DNA from: Blastopirellula marina
GTDB lineage: Bacteria; Planctomycetota; Planctomycetia; Pirellulales; Pirellulaceae
DNA: 64,000 nucleotides
Direction: 5' to 3'
NCBI RefSeq assembly: GCF_002967715.1
Contig: NZ_PUIA01000074.1
Coordinates: forward strand, 1 to 64,000
Under the pieces are notes generated by a model. The model did not search any database. It saw only the letters and a program-made list of their open reading frames with translations, and was not told the DNA's origin. Shown one piece after another: positions 9,401 through 17,952 of this stretch; position 1 is the stretch's first letter, and each line of letters opens with the position of its first letter. Made by a program: the position numbers and the translations under genes.

Positions 9401-10092
9401 CTATGCGTGAATCCAGTACCGATGATTAGATCGTCTGGATTTTGTACAGGCGGTAGATCGGTCTTGCCTTCAAGATCCCACTTGCCGTTAACTTGCTTTC
9501 CGTCTATCCAGGCTATCAGGCTGTCGGCCTTGCCGTAGGTGTACTGCAGTGCCACATGATGCCAGCCTGAGGGAGGGACGGTTGTATCGCTCCACCACCG
9601 ATGCCAGGCGAACTTGCCAGTTTTGGGATCTTGGCTGGTGAAGAGGAAGCCGAACTGTGCGCCAGTGTCGGTACCTTGAAAGCGAACCGCGTAGTTCTGG
9701 TTGGTCTCGGGAAAGTCTTCGCCATGCTTGGGATGTCGCCCCTTACCGACAACATATGCGACCTGACCGCGTCCGGTTGATCGGAGCTTTACCCAGGTTT
9801 CAAATCCGAATGTGTCACCTAGACCGAACCGTACATTGGTGAACCCGCCTCGCTCGTGATCCTTGATCTCAATGGAGCCTTCGTGTCCGGTGAAGGACAT
9901 GGCGCTGTTAGTGGCGTTGAACCCCGGATACTTGGGTGGCCTGGGGCCATCATCTGGAGTGCCAAACTTGCCTAGCCAAGCCCCTGGCGATGAATCGCCG
10001 TCAAACCGCCACTCCAAAATCGGCTCCGCAGCAACGGCCAAAGTGCTGGTCATTAGAAGCAACGCAATTGCGATTCCGGTTATTGATGTCAT
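6412..10092 (-). CDS. Planctomycete cytochrome protein with N-terminal LamG (PSC/DUF1549/DUF1553)
   Basis: A 1226-residue exported protein with a signal peptide (hydrophobic to LAVAAEP). Domains in order: a LamG/concanavalin-like domain (about 25-260); a possible PA14-like beta domain (about 270-430) containing KHRLLLRGRGTSRLLIDG; a planctomycete cytochrome-type segment with CYDCH near residue 566; DUF1549 with LRRVTLDTVGVTPTEAE and a second CARCH near 801; DUF1553 to the end (NRVWQRLMGRGLVENL). The two CxxCH motifs predict covalent heme. LamG and PA14 domains usually bind carbohydrate, so a polymer-binding periplasmic or surface redox protein is plausible, but no enzymatic activity has been proved for this family. 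It is the first gene of the run leading to the aldolases. Confidence 0.88.
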   Translation of the reverse strand: MTSITGIAIALLLMTSTLAVAAEPILEWRFDGDSSPGAWLGKFGTPDDGPRPPKYPGFNATNSAMSFTGHEGSIEIKDHERGGFTNVRFGLGDTFGFETWVKLRSTGRGQVAYVVGKGRHPKHGEDFPETNQNYAVRFQGTDTGAQFGFLFTSQDPKTGKFAWHRWWSDTTVPPSGWHHVALQYTYGKADSLIAWIDGKQVNGKWDLEGKTDLPPVQNPDDLIIGTGFTHSESSSFSGWLDSLAIYRTGFDPAEIAARYQYIPPPPAVTREMIPPGRVLVQISEKGVPEAQGWPDEPQVTESYLEDVFGFFAVPHKYVSTGVRADRKNPSHFRASAIVTLPKGKHRLLLRGRGTSRLLIDGKKVLDNGPRSFDSGGHTPLAVQDDYLDLGPDFRFVPPGNRDAWCEFESSGGEHFVILETMLGNIKGKLKQRPELGETVAAISLEGSDSWSLLSPGERQVAYNDTGWALYAAERQAWLNDVNTAARSACREANSDYWNKRRKAAADWLASVEPVSIPPLADGFPANNEIDHFIAARIATVARDASQNQQSDVDYFKDIQPLLENRCYDCHQGVKAAGGLRMDDHASMLLGGDTEGAALVQGQADDSPLISRITSQDKDVKMPPKGDPLSHNEVALLKRWINDGAVWPQFNVKTFEPTPLADDLVFLRRVTLDTVGVTPTEAEINAFLSDSPENRRANAIDRLLSDSRWADHWMGYWLDVLAENPNIINPTLNNTGPFRWWLYESLLDNKPADLFVTELIRMEGSERFGGPAGFGTASQNDLPMAAKGIIISSAFLGVEMKCARCHDAPAHISKQEDLLQLAALLKQETIQLPSTSSVPPGRLHQTGRKPLIEVTLNPGAEVEPAWPFQRYCDETVADVLAEHPNNSRDRLAALITAPQNERFAQVMVNRVWQRLMGRGLVENLSDWEKGGPSHPELLRWLSQQFIASGYDVKAVSRLILSSHAYQRATDPQLTETSPLYVSPAPRRLTAEQIVDSAFHATGTPFDLEEVSLDIDSVREIKNSITLGKPRRSWMLASTSNERDRPSLGLPRVTAVASVLRAYGWRGARQDPRSERDTEPNILQPAILGNGVMSIWLTRLSDRHGMTQLALEDQPVEQLVDRMFLRLLTREPSPAERELYVRYLSAGYDTRVIPISDRFEPTPGKRERVRYVSWSNHVDGPANTLAQQNEIAARRGDPATNALNNDWRLRMEDVLWAMLNAPEWIYTP

Positions 10093-10215
10093 GGCAGGAG
10101 TGTTTGGGTTAGTAGATGAGGACTTGAGAGTAGGCTGAAAGGTGGGACCAGTACCGCGTGGATCTTGAGATGGGAGGTTATCTTTGATTAATCTCTACCG
10201 GCGGCAGCGGCTATT

Positions 10216-10242
10216 CAGCTCCTTGATGAGCGTAGGGAGCTG
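10216..10242. other. Short hairpin behind a DUF1501 gene
   Basis: CAGCTCC (10216-10222) and GGAGCTG (10236-10242) form a perfect 7-bp stem with a 13-base loop, just after the stop of the minus-strand DUF1501 gene at 10257. No T-run follows on either strand, so it is at best a weak terminator or an mRNA-stabilising stem. Confidence 0.25.
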
Positions 10243-10256
10243 GACCAAGTGGTGAG

Positions 10257-11693
10257 TTACGCGCCGAAAACCAGTTCCTTATGCACATGCCCCTCGTTGA
10301 GATCAACCCGTTCAGGACGCCCCTTATGCATGTAAACGACCTTCGTGTGATCAAGCCCCATCATGCCTAACACCGTGGCGTGGATGTCATGAACATGCAG
10401 TTTGTCTTCGACAGCATAGAGCCCAAGGTCATCCGTAGCGCCAATCGTTTGGCCACCTTTCGCTCCACCGCCGGCCATCCACATTGTGAAGCCGGTTGGG
10501 TTATGGTCGCGTCCGGTTCCCTTTTCACTCATTGGCGTACGGCCGAATTCTCCGCCCCACATCACTAGCGTGTCTTCCAGCAGTCCGCGTTGCTTCAGGT
10601 CTGCGATCAGGCCAGCAATCGGTTTGTCTACTCCTTTGCAAAGACGGGAATGATTCCCTTCGATGTTGCTGTGGCTATCCCACTTACTACCGGCACCCGA
10701 GTAGAGTTGAATGAACCTTACGCCGCGTTCGACCAACCGTCGGGCGAGCAGGCACTGACGGCCGTAGACCTCGGTCTCTTTCTCGTCGAGACCGTACATC
10801 TTCTTGATATGCTCCGGCTCGTTCTCGATATCGATCGCTTCCGGGGCATCAGCTTGCATCCGAGCCGCCAGTTCATAGCTGCGAATGCGGGCATCGAGGT
10901 CGGTGTTGGATTCCCGTCCCACGTAATGTCGATGGTTGAGTTGGTTGATGAATTCCAGCTTCCGCTGCTGCTGCATCGATGAAACGTCTTTGGGGTTGTT
11001 GAGATTCCGTAACGGTTCATCGCCCCCTTCGAACAGGACACCTTGATGACTCGATGGCATGAACCCGGATCCCCATGCGCGGACGCCGTTGACGACCATC
11101 GAGTTGCTATCTTTCATCACAACAAAATCGGGCAAACTGTTGCTGCTTGCACCAAGCCCGTAAGAGATCCACGCGCCGAGGGAGGGACGGCCGCCGAATA
11201 CGGCTCCCGTATTCATTTGGCAGACGCCGCCGGCGTGATTGATCCCATCCGAAACGCAAGAATGAATAACACACAGTTCATCCGCGATCGCATGGTGATG
11301 AGGGAGCCAGTCGGATATCCATAATCCGCTCTCTCCGCATTGCGACCATTTGCGTTTGCATTCGAGAATCGGCGAGTTAATCTCGCCCATGGCCGTGACA
11401 GGCCGCGGGAAACTCTCAGGCAGAGTTTGTCCGGCCAGACGGTTTAATTCCGGCTTGTAGTCGAACAAGTCCAAATGACTGGGACCACCTTCCATGAACA
11501 GCCAGATAATGTTCTTGGCGCGGCCGTATCGATGTGGAATCTTTTCGGCAGCAGGGTTGCTGTTATCTGCGGCCAAGAGGGACTCGCCAGTGAGTGCCGC
11601 ATAGGCCAGCGCACCGAAACCGCCACCTGCACGGCAGAGAAAGTCACGGCGTGAATTCGGAAGTTCGATGTTATTGCACTTGGAGTATTTCAT
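10257..11693 (-). CDS. DUF1501 protein (exported)
   Basis: A 478-residue DUF1501 protein starting at MKYSKCNN, followed by a Tat-like signal (SRRDFLCRAGGGFGALAYAAL). Motifs: FMEGGPSHLDLFDYKPELN near 62-80, SKWDSHSNIEGNHSRL near 340, GGEFGRTPMSE near 385 and GRDHNPTGFTMWMAGGGA near 400. The D-H-N-P variant differs from the D-H-W form of the genes at 18-31 kb, marking a different DUF1501 subtype. The C-terminus (HGRPERVDLNEG) matches the subtype normally encoded beside long DUF1549/DUF1553 proteins. Its partner ends 48 bases upstream in the same direction. Cellular location is predicted to be the periplasm; substrate unknown. Confidence 0.85.
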   Translation of the reverse strand: MKYSKCNNIELPNSRRDFLCRAGGGFGALAYAALTGESLLAADNSNPAAEKIPHRYGRAKNIIWLFMEGGPSHLDLFDYKPELNRLAGQTLPESFPRPVTAMGEINSPILECKRKWSQCGESGLWISDWLPHHHAIADELCVIHSCVSDGINHAGGVCQMNTGAVFGGRPSLGAWISYGLGASSNSLPDFVVMKDSNSMVVNGVRAWGSGFMPSSHQGVLFEGGDEPLRNLNNPKDVSSMQQQRKLEFINQLNHRHYVGRESNTDLDARIRSYELAARMQADAPEAIDIENEPEHIKKMYGLDEKETEVYGRQCLLARRLVERGVRFIQLYSGAGSKWDSHSNIEGNHSRLCKGVDKPIAGLIADLKQRGLLEDTLVMWGGEFGRTPMSEKGTGRDHNPTGFTMWMAGGGAKGGQTIGATDDLGLYAVEDKLHVHDIHATVLGMMGLDHTKVVYMHKGRPERVDLNEGHVHKELVFGA

Positions 11694-11741
11694 GACGGAA
11701 GTCCAGCTTTTAAAGTTGTCTTGGATGATCGCGAGCACTGA

Positions 11742-14700
11742 TTACTGCAGGTACAGGAACTCGTTGGAATTGAACAAAGCGTGACAGAAATCAGTCACGG
11801 CGCGGAGAGTCTTTGTGTCGGCCGTCGCCTTGGCATTTTCCAGGTTGGATCGCAACCACGCTGTGTTCGGAGCAGGTTGTTCGCCGTCTTCATCGTTGAA
11901 TCGCCAGTCAAGAATTCTCACGGCTTTCTCGGATTGCTCACCAATCAACAGTTGCTCCTGGGGGAGTAACCCATGGCTGATCGTAAGCCGTGCGAACTGA
12001 CCATCCCAGAGATGCCCGGTAGCTTCTCTTCCGCCGGCGATGATTTTGAGTGCCGGATTCTGAATTCCCGACACAACGGATGTCGTTACTTTCGATGTCT
12101 GCACTTCGGAGTCTGGATCCGACAGATCCTTCATGTAGAAGGTCACCGATCCGGATGTTGGATCGTCCTCGGACGTGGTCGCGGAAACTACGGCTGCAAG
12201 ATAGACAGGTTTGTTTAGTGGAACTTTAAAACCAGAGGCGACGACCTCAAAGGTTGCTTGGTCCTGAAAATCGCGGCCCGTCAAAGCAACGATGAAATTA
12301 TTCGGCTGGTAGGCGGACTTGGTACTGGTGACAGCGACCGTCCAGCCATTTGTCTTGGTATTGCCATTCCAACGGGAAATGAGCGAGTTGACGCTGGCAT
12401 CTGGATACAGACGGTCGAGAATCACAACCCCTTCGACTGTGAATTGATCATCGAATCCTTCCGCCTGCTTAACGTGAAGTCGCTCAAACCGGCTGTCTGG
12501 TTGAAGCCATAGCGTCTTCTTGCCGAGTCCAAGATCCTTTACCGAAGCGAAATGCTGCGTCACAGGGCGCAGTCCTGTTTCATTGGGATATTTGGGGACG
12601 ACCGCAGGTACCGTGACCGAATTGGTCTGTTCTTGGATAAACGTTAGGGAGTCGGTGATCTCCTGATCTTCCGCCTCACGTCCGAAGACAAGACGCCATG
12701 CTTGGCGAATATCTTCCTCCTCTAATTGTTCTTTTCCTGCCAGTAGCCGCTTGGCAAAGGCCTTCGAACGATCTAACGTCCAGGTTCCGTTCGCTAGTAG
12801 CAACGACTGAATGGGAGTGGTCGTCGAGTCACGGGTAGGTGCAGACTCGAAGCAAAGTGGAGCATCGAACCCACTCAGCATTTCATCTGGCCTATTACGC
12901 TTTCTGATAACGTAAACGCTACGATCGGGCGTCGACCCGCTGACGGATGATCCACCAGTGCGTTGTTTCAACTCGCCAGATACCGCCAGCATTGCATCAC
13001 GTATCTGCTCGGCATCGAGTCGCTGAGCTGGAAATCGCCATAGCAAACGATTGGTGGGATCGATATCGAGGGGATTCTTGGGTTGCGCCGTATCGATCTC
13101 GCGTCGGGCGGTCTGCCGATACGCAGCACTGTTCATGATGAGCCTGTGCATTGGCTTGGTCTGCCAGCCGTTATCCAGGAATCGCCGCGTTAACCAGTCC
13201 AGCAGTTCCGGATGACTGGGAGCCTCACCCAACGTTCCAAAATCGTTTGGCGTGGGTACGATACCGTTGCCAAAATGGCGTTGCCAGATGCGGTTGACAA
13301 TAACTCGCGTCGATAGTGGATTGTCTTCTCGAACAATCCAGTTTGCCAAAGCGGTACGTCGACCAGTCGTTGTTGCGGTTGGGCTGATTTCTGGCGTCGG
13401 ATCGCCAAGGAGAGTCAAAAAGGAAGGTTCAACTTCTTCTTGCGTCGTACGCGTTAATAAATATGTTGGTGCTGGTGCGGTACCGATATCGGTCGCAACG
13501 AATGCCGTCGGTAGCGACTTGGGTTTGAGGGAATCGAATTTCTTTAACTCCGCCTGCAGCTCTTCGTAACGCTTCAGCTTTTCAGGCGACTTCTTAAGCC
13601 CTTTCGTGGGATCGTAGGACTTTTCAGCGCGATCCACCTGTCGCCAAACGAGATAGGACAACTGCTTATCAAACGTCGTTTTGTCCGACTCTGGCTTATA
13701 ATAGATTTCCTGAATATCAGGTGGGAATTGTTTAACGATATTGCGTCGGTTGGCATCAGGCCCAGCTCCAACCAACTCGTCCATTTCGTTCCGGATTTCC
13801 TGGGTCGCTTCTTCCCACTTCTCTTGTTGCTGTTGGTGTTCGGCAATCTGTTCAGGAGTCGCCAGTGGGCGATCCATCGGCCAAGACACGGACGACAGAA
13901 ATGCCTGCAGACCGTAATAGTCCTTCTGCAGAATGGGATCGAATTTGTGGTCATGACACTGAGCACAGCCGATGCCGATTCCCAGGAAAGCCTCGCCGGT
14001 CACACGCGTCATTTCATTGATGATCAAATCCCAATGCATCCGCGCATTCCGCTGATTCCATTCGTAGATGCCGTGACGCAGGTAGGCTGTTCCGATAAAG
14101 ACATTCGGGTCATCTGGCGCGATCTCGTCGCCTGCCAGTTGCTCTCGAACGAATTGGTTATAGGGTTTGTCTTCATTCAGTGAGCGGATTACATAGTCAC
14201 GATAGACGCTGGCATCGGGGCGGAAGGCGTCTTCGTTATACCCGTCGCTTTCCGCATATCGCACGACATCAAGCCAGTGCTGTGCCCAGCGTTCCCCATA
14301 CCGTGGGCTTTCCAGTAGCTGATCAATGAGCCGCTCCCAAGCATCGGGGCGATTATCTGCGACATAAGCCTGGATCTGTTCGGGCGTAGGGGGCAGGCCA
14401 AGTAAGTCAAAATAAGCTCGTCGTACGAGTTCGTATCGATCCGCTTCTCGCGCGGGTTCAAGTCCGGCCTGATTGAGTTTTCTCGCAATGAATCGATCAA
14501 CCTCGTTTCTGGCCCAACCATCGCCATCGTGTGGCACGGCAGGATCGGTGACTGGTTGAACGGCCCACCACTTGCGGTCCTCGTCAGTTATACGGTCTCC
14601 GTCCTGGCGGATAATCAGTGAGTCGTCTCCGCCTGGCCAAGGGGCACCGAGCTCAATCCATTTGGTAAGAACGGCGATATCTTTCTCAGGCAGTTGGCCT

Positions 14701-15011
14701 TTGGGTGGCATTTCGTACGACTCATACCGCACCGCAGAGATAAGCAGGCTTTCGTCCGGATTGCCGGGCACAATCGTTGCCTCTTCCGATTCGCCCCCTT
14801 TAAGCATGGCCGATCGCGAGTCGAGCCGTAGCATGCCCTTCTGACTTTCCGCGCTGTGACACTCAAGACAGTGTTGAGCCAAAAGCGGACGCACCTTCAT
14901 CTCGAAGAACTTGAGGTGTTCCTTGCTAGCCGAGTCATCTTGAGCGGCCAGGGACGAGCAGGCGAGTAGCGTTAAAAGGAGAGAGGGTATTCGAAAGGTA
15001 CGGTGCAACAT
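11742..15011 (-). CDS. Planctomycete cytochrome protein (PSC1/DUF1549/DUF1553) with C-terminal LamG-like insert
   Basis: A 1089-residue protein. The start at MLHRTFRIPSLLLTLLACSSLAAQ begins a good signal peptide. Order of domains: PSC1 cytochrome segment with CLECH near residue 48 and YEMPPKGQ near 105; DUF1549 with VRRAYFDLLGLPPTPEQ and CAQCHDHKFDP near 348; a charged coiled-coil-like linker (about 390-490); DUF1553 with NRIWQRHFGNGIV; a LamG-like beta domain (about 880-1060); and the usual end NSNEFLYLQ. The position of the LamG near the C-terminus contrasts with its neighbour at 6412, where LamG is N-terminal. Two heme sites are predicted. It pairs with the DUF1501 gene downstream. Function unknown; polymer binding is inferred. 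Confidence 0.88.
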   Translation of the reverse strand: MLHRTFRIPSLLLTLLACSSLAAQDDSASKEHLKFFEMKVRPLLAQHCLECHSAESQKGMLRLDSRSAMLKGGESEEATIVPGNPDESLLISAVRYESYEMPPKGQLPEKDIAVLTKWIELGAPWPGGDDSLIIRQDGDRITDEDRKWWAVQPVTDPAVPHDGDGWARNEVDRFIARKLNQAGLEPAREADRYELVRRAYFDLLGLPPTPEQIQAYVADNRPDAWERLIDQLLESPRYGERWAQHWLDVVRYAESDGYNEDAFRPDASVYRDYVIRSLNEDKPYNQFVREQLAGDEIAPDDPNVFIGTAYLRHGIYEWNQRNARMHWDLIINEMTRVTGEAFLGIGIGCAQCHDHKFDPILQKDYYGLQAFLSSVSWPMDRPLATPEQIAEHQQQQEKWEEATQEIRNEMDELVGAGPDANRRNIVKQFPPDIQEIYYKPESDKTTFDKQLSYLVWRQVDRAEKSYDPTKGLKKSPEKLKRYEELQAELKKFDSLKPKSLPTAFVATDIGTAPAPTYLLTRTTQEEVEPSFLTLLGDPTPEISPTATTTGRRTALANWIVREDNPLSTRVIVNRIWQRHFGNGIVPTPNDFGTLGEAPSHPELLDWLTRRFLDNGWQTKPMHRLIMNSAAYRQTARREIDTAQPKNPLDIDPTNRLLWRFPAQRLDAEQIRDAMLAVSGELKQRTGGSSVSGSTPDRSVYVIRKRNRPDEMLSGFDAPLCFESAPTRDSTTTPIQSLLLANGTWTLDRSKAFAKRLLAGKEQLEEEDIRQAWRLVFGREAEDQEITDSLTFIQEQTNSVTVPAVVPKYPNETGLRPVTQHFASVKDLGLGKKTLWLQPDSRFERLHVKQAEGFDDQFTVEGVVILDRLYPDASVNSLISRWNGNTKTNGWTVAVTSTKSAYQPNNFIVALTGRDFQDQATFEVVASGFKVPLNKPVYLAAVVSATTSEDDPTSGSVTFYMKDLSDPDSEVQTSKVTTSVVSGIQNPALKIIAGGREATGHLWDGQFARLTISHGLLPQEQLLIGEQSEKAVRILDWRFNDEDGEQPAPNTAWLRSNLENAKATADTKTLRAVTDFCHALFNSNEFLYLQ

Positions 15012-15461
15012 GAATTGACTCAACTGGGGTAGGAAGGCGGGAGATGAGTAGTTATGTGCATTGGCTGCCATTACCAAAGAATGGATTCATGAGGTCCATC
15101 TTCTGGCGTCGGTAGCTATCGGCTGGCCGGTTATCCAGTAGTTCAAACGGGGACAACGAAAATGATGTCACCCTGGAAATCCGGAAAACAAGCCCTCGAA
15201 TATGACAGCGGTCTGTCTATCTCAGATCTGAAAATCTGATTCCGAAGGCAAGCTCTCAATCACCAATCGTACAGCCACGTCTGAAACCTACCGAGGTTTT
15301 TCTTGGAAAATCAATAATCATTGAAACAGGTGCTTGTAGTGGCGTACTATGTTCCCTTAGACCTGTTGGGAACGAGATTCGTGGTGCGAGGATCTGTCCG
15401 GAAAGCAGAATGAGTGCTAGTCCAACGAGTGCACGACTCCGTAAGGCGAGGAAGGATAGAT
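15012..15461. other. Intergenic stretch without recognised gene
   Basis: About 450 bases between the minus-strand cytochrome protein start and the terminator at 15462. It should hold the promoter of the DUF1501/cytochrome pair, but no convincing promoter pair, RNA gene or ORF was seen. Confidence 0.4.
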
Positions 15462-15509
15462 AAAACAGCTAGATCTTTGGCTTGAGCTGTTAAGCCATCC
15501 AGCTGTTTT
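15462..15509 (-). terminator. Nested-stem terminator behind the carbonic anhydrase region
   Basis: A perfect 9-bp stem AAAACAGCT (15462-15470) with AGCTGTTTT (15501-15509) encloses a second perfect 5-bp stem GGCTT (15479-15483) with AAGCC (15492-15496). Each strand ends in four Ts, so it could stop transcription in both directions. On the minus strand it lies about 160 bases after the carbonic anhydrase stop and includes the stop codon of the small ORF at 15490-15618. Confidence 0.55.
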
Positions 15510-15618
15510 CATGTTCAAGAGCCCTGAAGGCGTCCCGTTCTCGGGGAAAGTTAAAATCGCCAAGAGCCCAATCAGCCAGGGAGAGAAGGATTCGTCTGGC
15601 GATCTGCCGGTATCTCAT
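15490..15618 (-). CDS. Possible 42-residue small protein behind carbonic anhydrase
   Basis: A short frame starting ATGAGATACCGG and ending ENSWMA-stop. It is basic at the N-terminus (MRYRQIARRILLSLADWALG) and ends inside the nested terminator stem. It is in the same frame as the carbonic anhydrase; the frame from that gene's TAA is open for 58 codons, so either a separate small gene or a lost C-terminal extension is possible. No good ribosome binding site is visible and the start codon sits in the loop of a 13-bp hairpin. Chance openness cannot be excluded. Not recognised as any known family. Confidence 0.3.
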   Translation of the reverse strand: MRYRQIARRILLSLADWALGDFNFPRERDAFRALEHENSWMA

Positions 15619-15634
15619 CGCGATACCGGCAGAT
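15602..15634. repeat. Perfect 13-bp inverted repeat
   Basis: ATCTGCCGGTATC (15602-15614) and its exact reverse complement (15622-15634) are separated by 7 bases. It lies 33 bases after the carbonic anhydrase stop on the minus strand. No T-run follows, so it is more likely an mRNA 3'-end stem or a protein binding site than an intrinsic terminator. It covers the candidate start of the small ORF. Confidence 0.5.
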
Positions 15635-15666
15635 TGGAGATGTTTGGCAGTTTGCCGCGTCAAATC

Positions 15667-16407
15667 TTAGATAGGTGGTAGCGTGCGTTGCATCTCGCTT
15701 ACTGGCGAAGCGACATCCTGCACTGGCATGAACTGGTTTTGATCCGGATCAAAGGCGAACACGTCGCCCGTCTCGAACTTATAGACCCAAGCATGAAGTT
15801 TTAAATCTCCACGACCAATTGCCGCCGCCACCGCAGGATGGGTTCGCAAACTTTCCAACTGAACCAGGACGTTTTCTTCGACCGTCAGGGTAAGTCTTTG
15901 TGCGGGATCGGTCAGATGAGCGTAGTTTTCTTCGACGATTCGTCGCGTCGCTTCCGCATGCTGAAGGTAGGCACGAACTGCCGGCATGCTCTCGACCGCT
16001 TCCGGCGTAAGAAGACCTGCCATCGCACCACAGTGTGAGTGTCCGCAAATAACGATGTCACGAACCTTCAATGCGGCGACCGCATACTCGATCGTTGCCG
16101 CTTCGCCACCAAGAATCGAGCCATAGGGAGGGACGATGTTTCCAGCAGTTCGTTGAATGAACAACTCGCCCGGCTTCGTCTGCGTGAGACGGTTTGGGTC
16201 GATACGTGAATCGGAACAGGTAATGAATAACGCCAATGGATTTTGCCCATCGACAAGTGTTTCGAACAGCTTTTGATCCTGGCTAAACTGCTCTCGTTGA
16301 AATCGATGGATACCTTGAACTAGCTGCTGCATTTGTTGATCCCTTGGTTCCATAAGACTGTCAGTGCAAGAATCTGCACTCGTCTTGCATTGATTTTCGT
16401 GATTCAT
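15667..16407 (-). CDS. Beta-class carbonic anhydrase
   Basis: A 246-residue cytoplasmic zinc enzyme interconverting CO2 and bicarbonate. Zinc ligands are Cys64, His123 and Cys126 (motifs CSDSRID at 64-70 and GHSHCGAM at 122-129), with the Asp66-Arg68 dyad present. [12 protein letters not shown] and [18 protein letters not shown] are standard for the family. The start at MNHENQ was preferred over a longer frame whose extra residues do not look like this family; a later start at [11 protein letters not shown] is also possible. It stands alone on the minus strand, divergent from the D-threonine-aldolase-like gene, with stems and a terminator behind it. Family assignment is strong. Confidence 0.93.
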   Translation of the reverse strand: MNHENQCKTSADSCTDSLMEPRDQQMQQLVQGIHRFQREQFSQDQKLFETLVDGQNPLALFITCSDSRIDPNRLTQTKPGELFIQRTAGNIVPPYGSILGGEAATIEYAVAALKVRDIVICGHSHCGAMAGLLTPEAVESMPAVRAYLQHAEATRRIVEENYAHLTDPAQRLTLTVEENVLVQLESLRTHPAVAAAIGRGDLKLHAWVYKFETGDVFAFDPDQNQFMPVQDVASPVSEMQRTLPPI

Positions 16408-16836
16408 ATGCCCAGATTTTATCCATTGAGAGCCGGGTAGACTTCCTCCCTCGCGGTCATTTTGCAACAAATAGTTGTGTTTCGTTCCTCATTTTCGTGG
16501 TAAGTACCGGTAATCGAAAGAATTGGTGCCATGAATATATCCTTTGTGCGGTATTACGTTTGCGTCAGGGGGCGGAAATCCTTTCCAGTAAACCAATTCC
16601 CCCCTCGTGGCATAGTTCGACTCACTGCCTAAACCAAGTCCCAAGGGGCCCCAGTCTGACTGTCGAAGCTACGATTCGTGGCAGTTGATTCGGCTGTTAA
16701 ACTGGTTTTCGAATAGATCGTAAACAAGCCCTCCAGGCACCTGCCATAATCCTCGGTAATCGTTCGAAATAGATTGCTGTACGTGGATGGTTTGAACTGT
16801 CCAAGCTGAGATGTTTTCGCACCAGGGAGTCACCAA
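16408..16836. other. Divergent control region, no gene seen
   Basis: About 430 bases between two divergent genes. It presumably holds both promoters. A few short palindromes are present (for example GGAAA-TCC-TTTCC near 16580), but nothing could be assigned with confidence. Confidence 0.35.
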
Positions 16837-17952
16837 ATGTTCGATCGATTGATGTCGGCTAAATTGACGCAACTTGCTACACCATGCCTTGTCGTCGACT
16901 CGCAATTGGTACTTCGTAACCTGGAGGCCCTTCAGCAGTACGCCCAGCAGCATGATTTACACGTTCGCCCCCACGCGAAAACGCATAAGTCACTCCGGAT
17001 CGCGCGAGAGCAATTGCGATTGGGGAGTCAAGGGCTATCAGTCGCCAAAGTGGGAGAGGCTGAAGTCTTAAGTCAAAGCTGTGATGACATACTTGTCGCG
17101 TACCCTGCTGTGGATTCGCAACGGTGCGAGCGGATTTCGAATCTAGCTAAACGGATCAATATTCGAGTCGCGGTCGATTCACGAGAAAGTGTCGACATGT
17201 TGGCAGGCGTTACCAAGGCACATGGCACGACCGTAGGGATATTGATCGATCAAGATGTTGGCTTTCACCGGACGGGGATGTCCTCGCCAGAGGCAGTAGT
17301 TGAACTCGCCACGTATGTCGTCGAGCAGCGCGAAGGAGTTCGATTTGACGGAATCTTCTTCTACCCAGGACACGTTACGGTACCGGCAGGTGAGCAGCCA
17401 GATCTCTTACGGCAAATAGATGCCCAACTGCAAGAGACGATAGAGCGATGTCGAGAGAAAGATATCGACGTTTCGATCGTGTCAGGGGGATCGACACCGT
17501 CGATGTTTCAATCACACCACATTACAAGCCAATCCGAAATTCGTCCTGGGACGTACGTATTCAATGACATGAACACCGTACGAGGCGGATTCTGTAGTAT
17601 CGACCAATGCGCGGCGGTCGTAATCGCGACTGTCGTAAGTACCGCGGTTGCTGGAAAAGCGGTAGTTGATGCTGGAACAAAAGCATTGGCAAGCGATCGA
17701 AATTGGATCGTTCCCGATTCAGGTTTCGGGCATGTCATCGAGTATCCTGAAGCGAAAATCGTACGATTGAGTGAGGAGCATGGTGAGATCGACTTTTCTA
17801 AATGCTCATCTCGACCAGGTATTGGAGAAAGGGTCGCGATTATCCCAAACCACATTTGCCCATGCTTGAACCTTCACGATAGTTTTCTTTGGCTTGACGA
17901 TACTGGGCAAGTCGAGCGGACACCGGTCGATTGCCGAGGCATGCTTCAGTAA
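16837..17952 (+). CDS. D-threonine aldolase/D-serine dehydratase-like PLP enzyme
   Basis: A 371-residue fold-type III PLP enzyme with an alanine-racemase-like N-terminal barrel and a C-terminal D-serine-dehydratase-like domain. TPCLVVDSQLVLRNL opens the barrel; HVRPHAKTHKS (about 42-52) carries the PLP lysine; VSGGSTPSMF binds the cofactor phosphate; the C-terminal IPNHICPCLNLHDSF holds the His and Cys that bind the activating metal in this family. Reactions in the family are retro-aldol cleavage of D-threonine or related beta-hydroxy D-amino acids, or D-serine dehydration. AGGGAG eight bases before the ATG supports the start. No operon partner is seen; the next gene is 319 bases away. The substrate is uncertain. 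Confidence 0.87.
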   Translation: MFDRLMSAKLTQLATPCLVVDSQLVLRNLEALQQYAQQHDLHVRPHAKTHKSLRIAREQLRLGSQGLSVAKVGEAEVLSQSCDDILVAYPAVDSQRCERISNLAKRINIRVAVDSRESVDMLAGVTKAHGTTVGILIDQDVGFHRTGMSSPEAVVELATYVVEQREGVRFDGIFFYPGHVTVPAGEQPDLLRQIDAQLQETIERCREKDIDVSIVSGGSTPSMFQSHHITSQSEIRPGTYVFNDMNTVRGGFCSIDQCAAVVIATVVSTAVAGKAVVDAGTKALASDRNWIVPDSGFGHVIEYPEAKIVRLSEEHGEIDFSKCSSRPGIGERVAIIPNHICPCLNLHDSFLWLDDTGQVERTPVDCRGMLQ

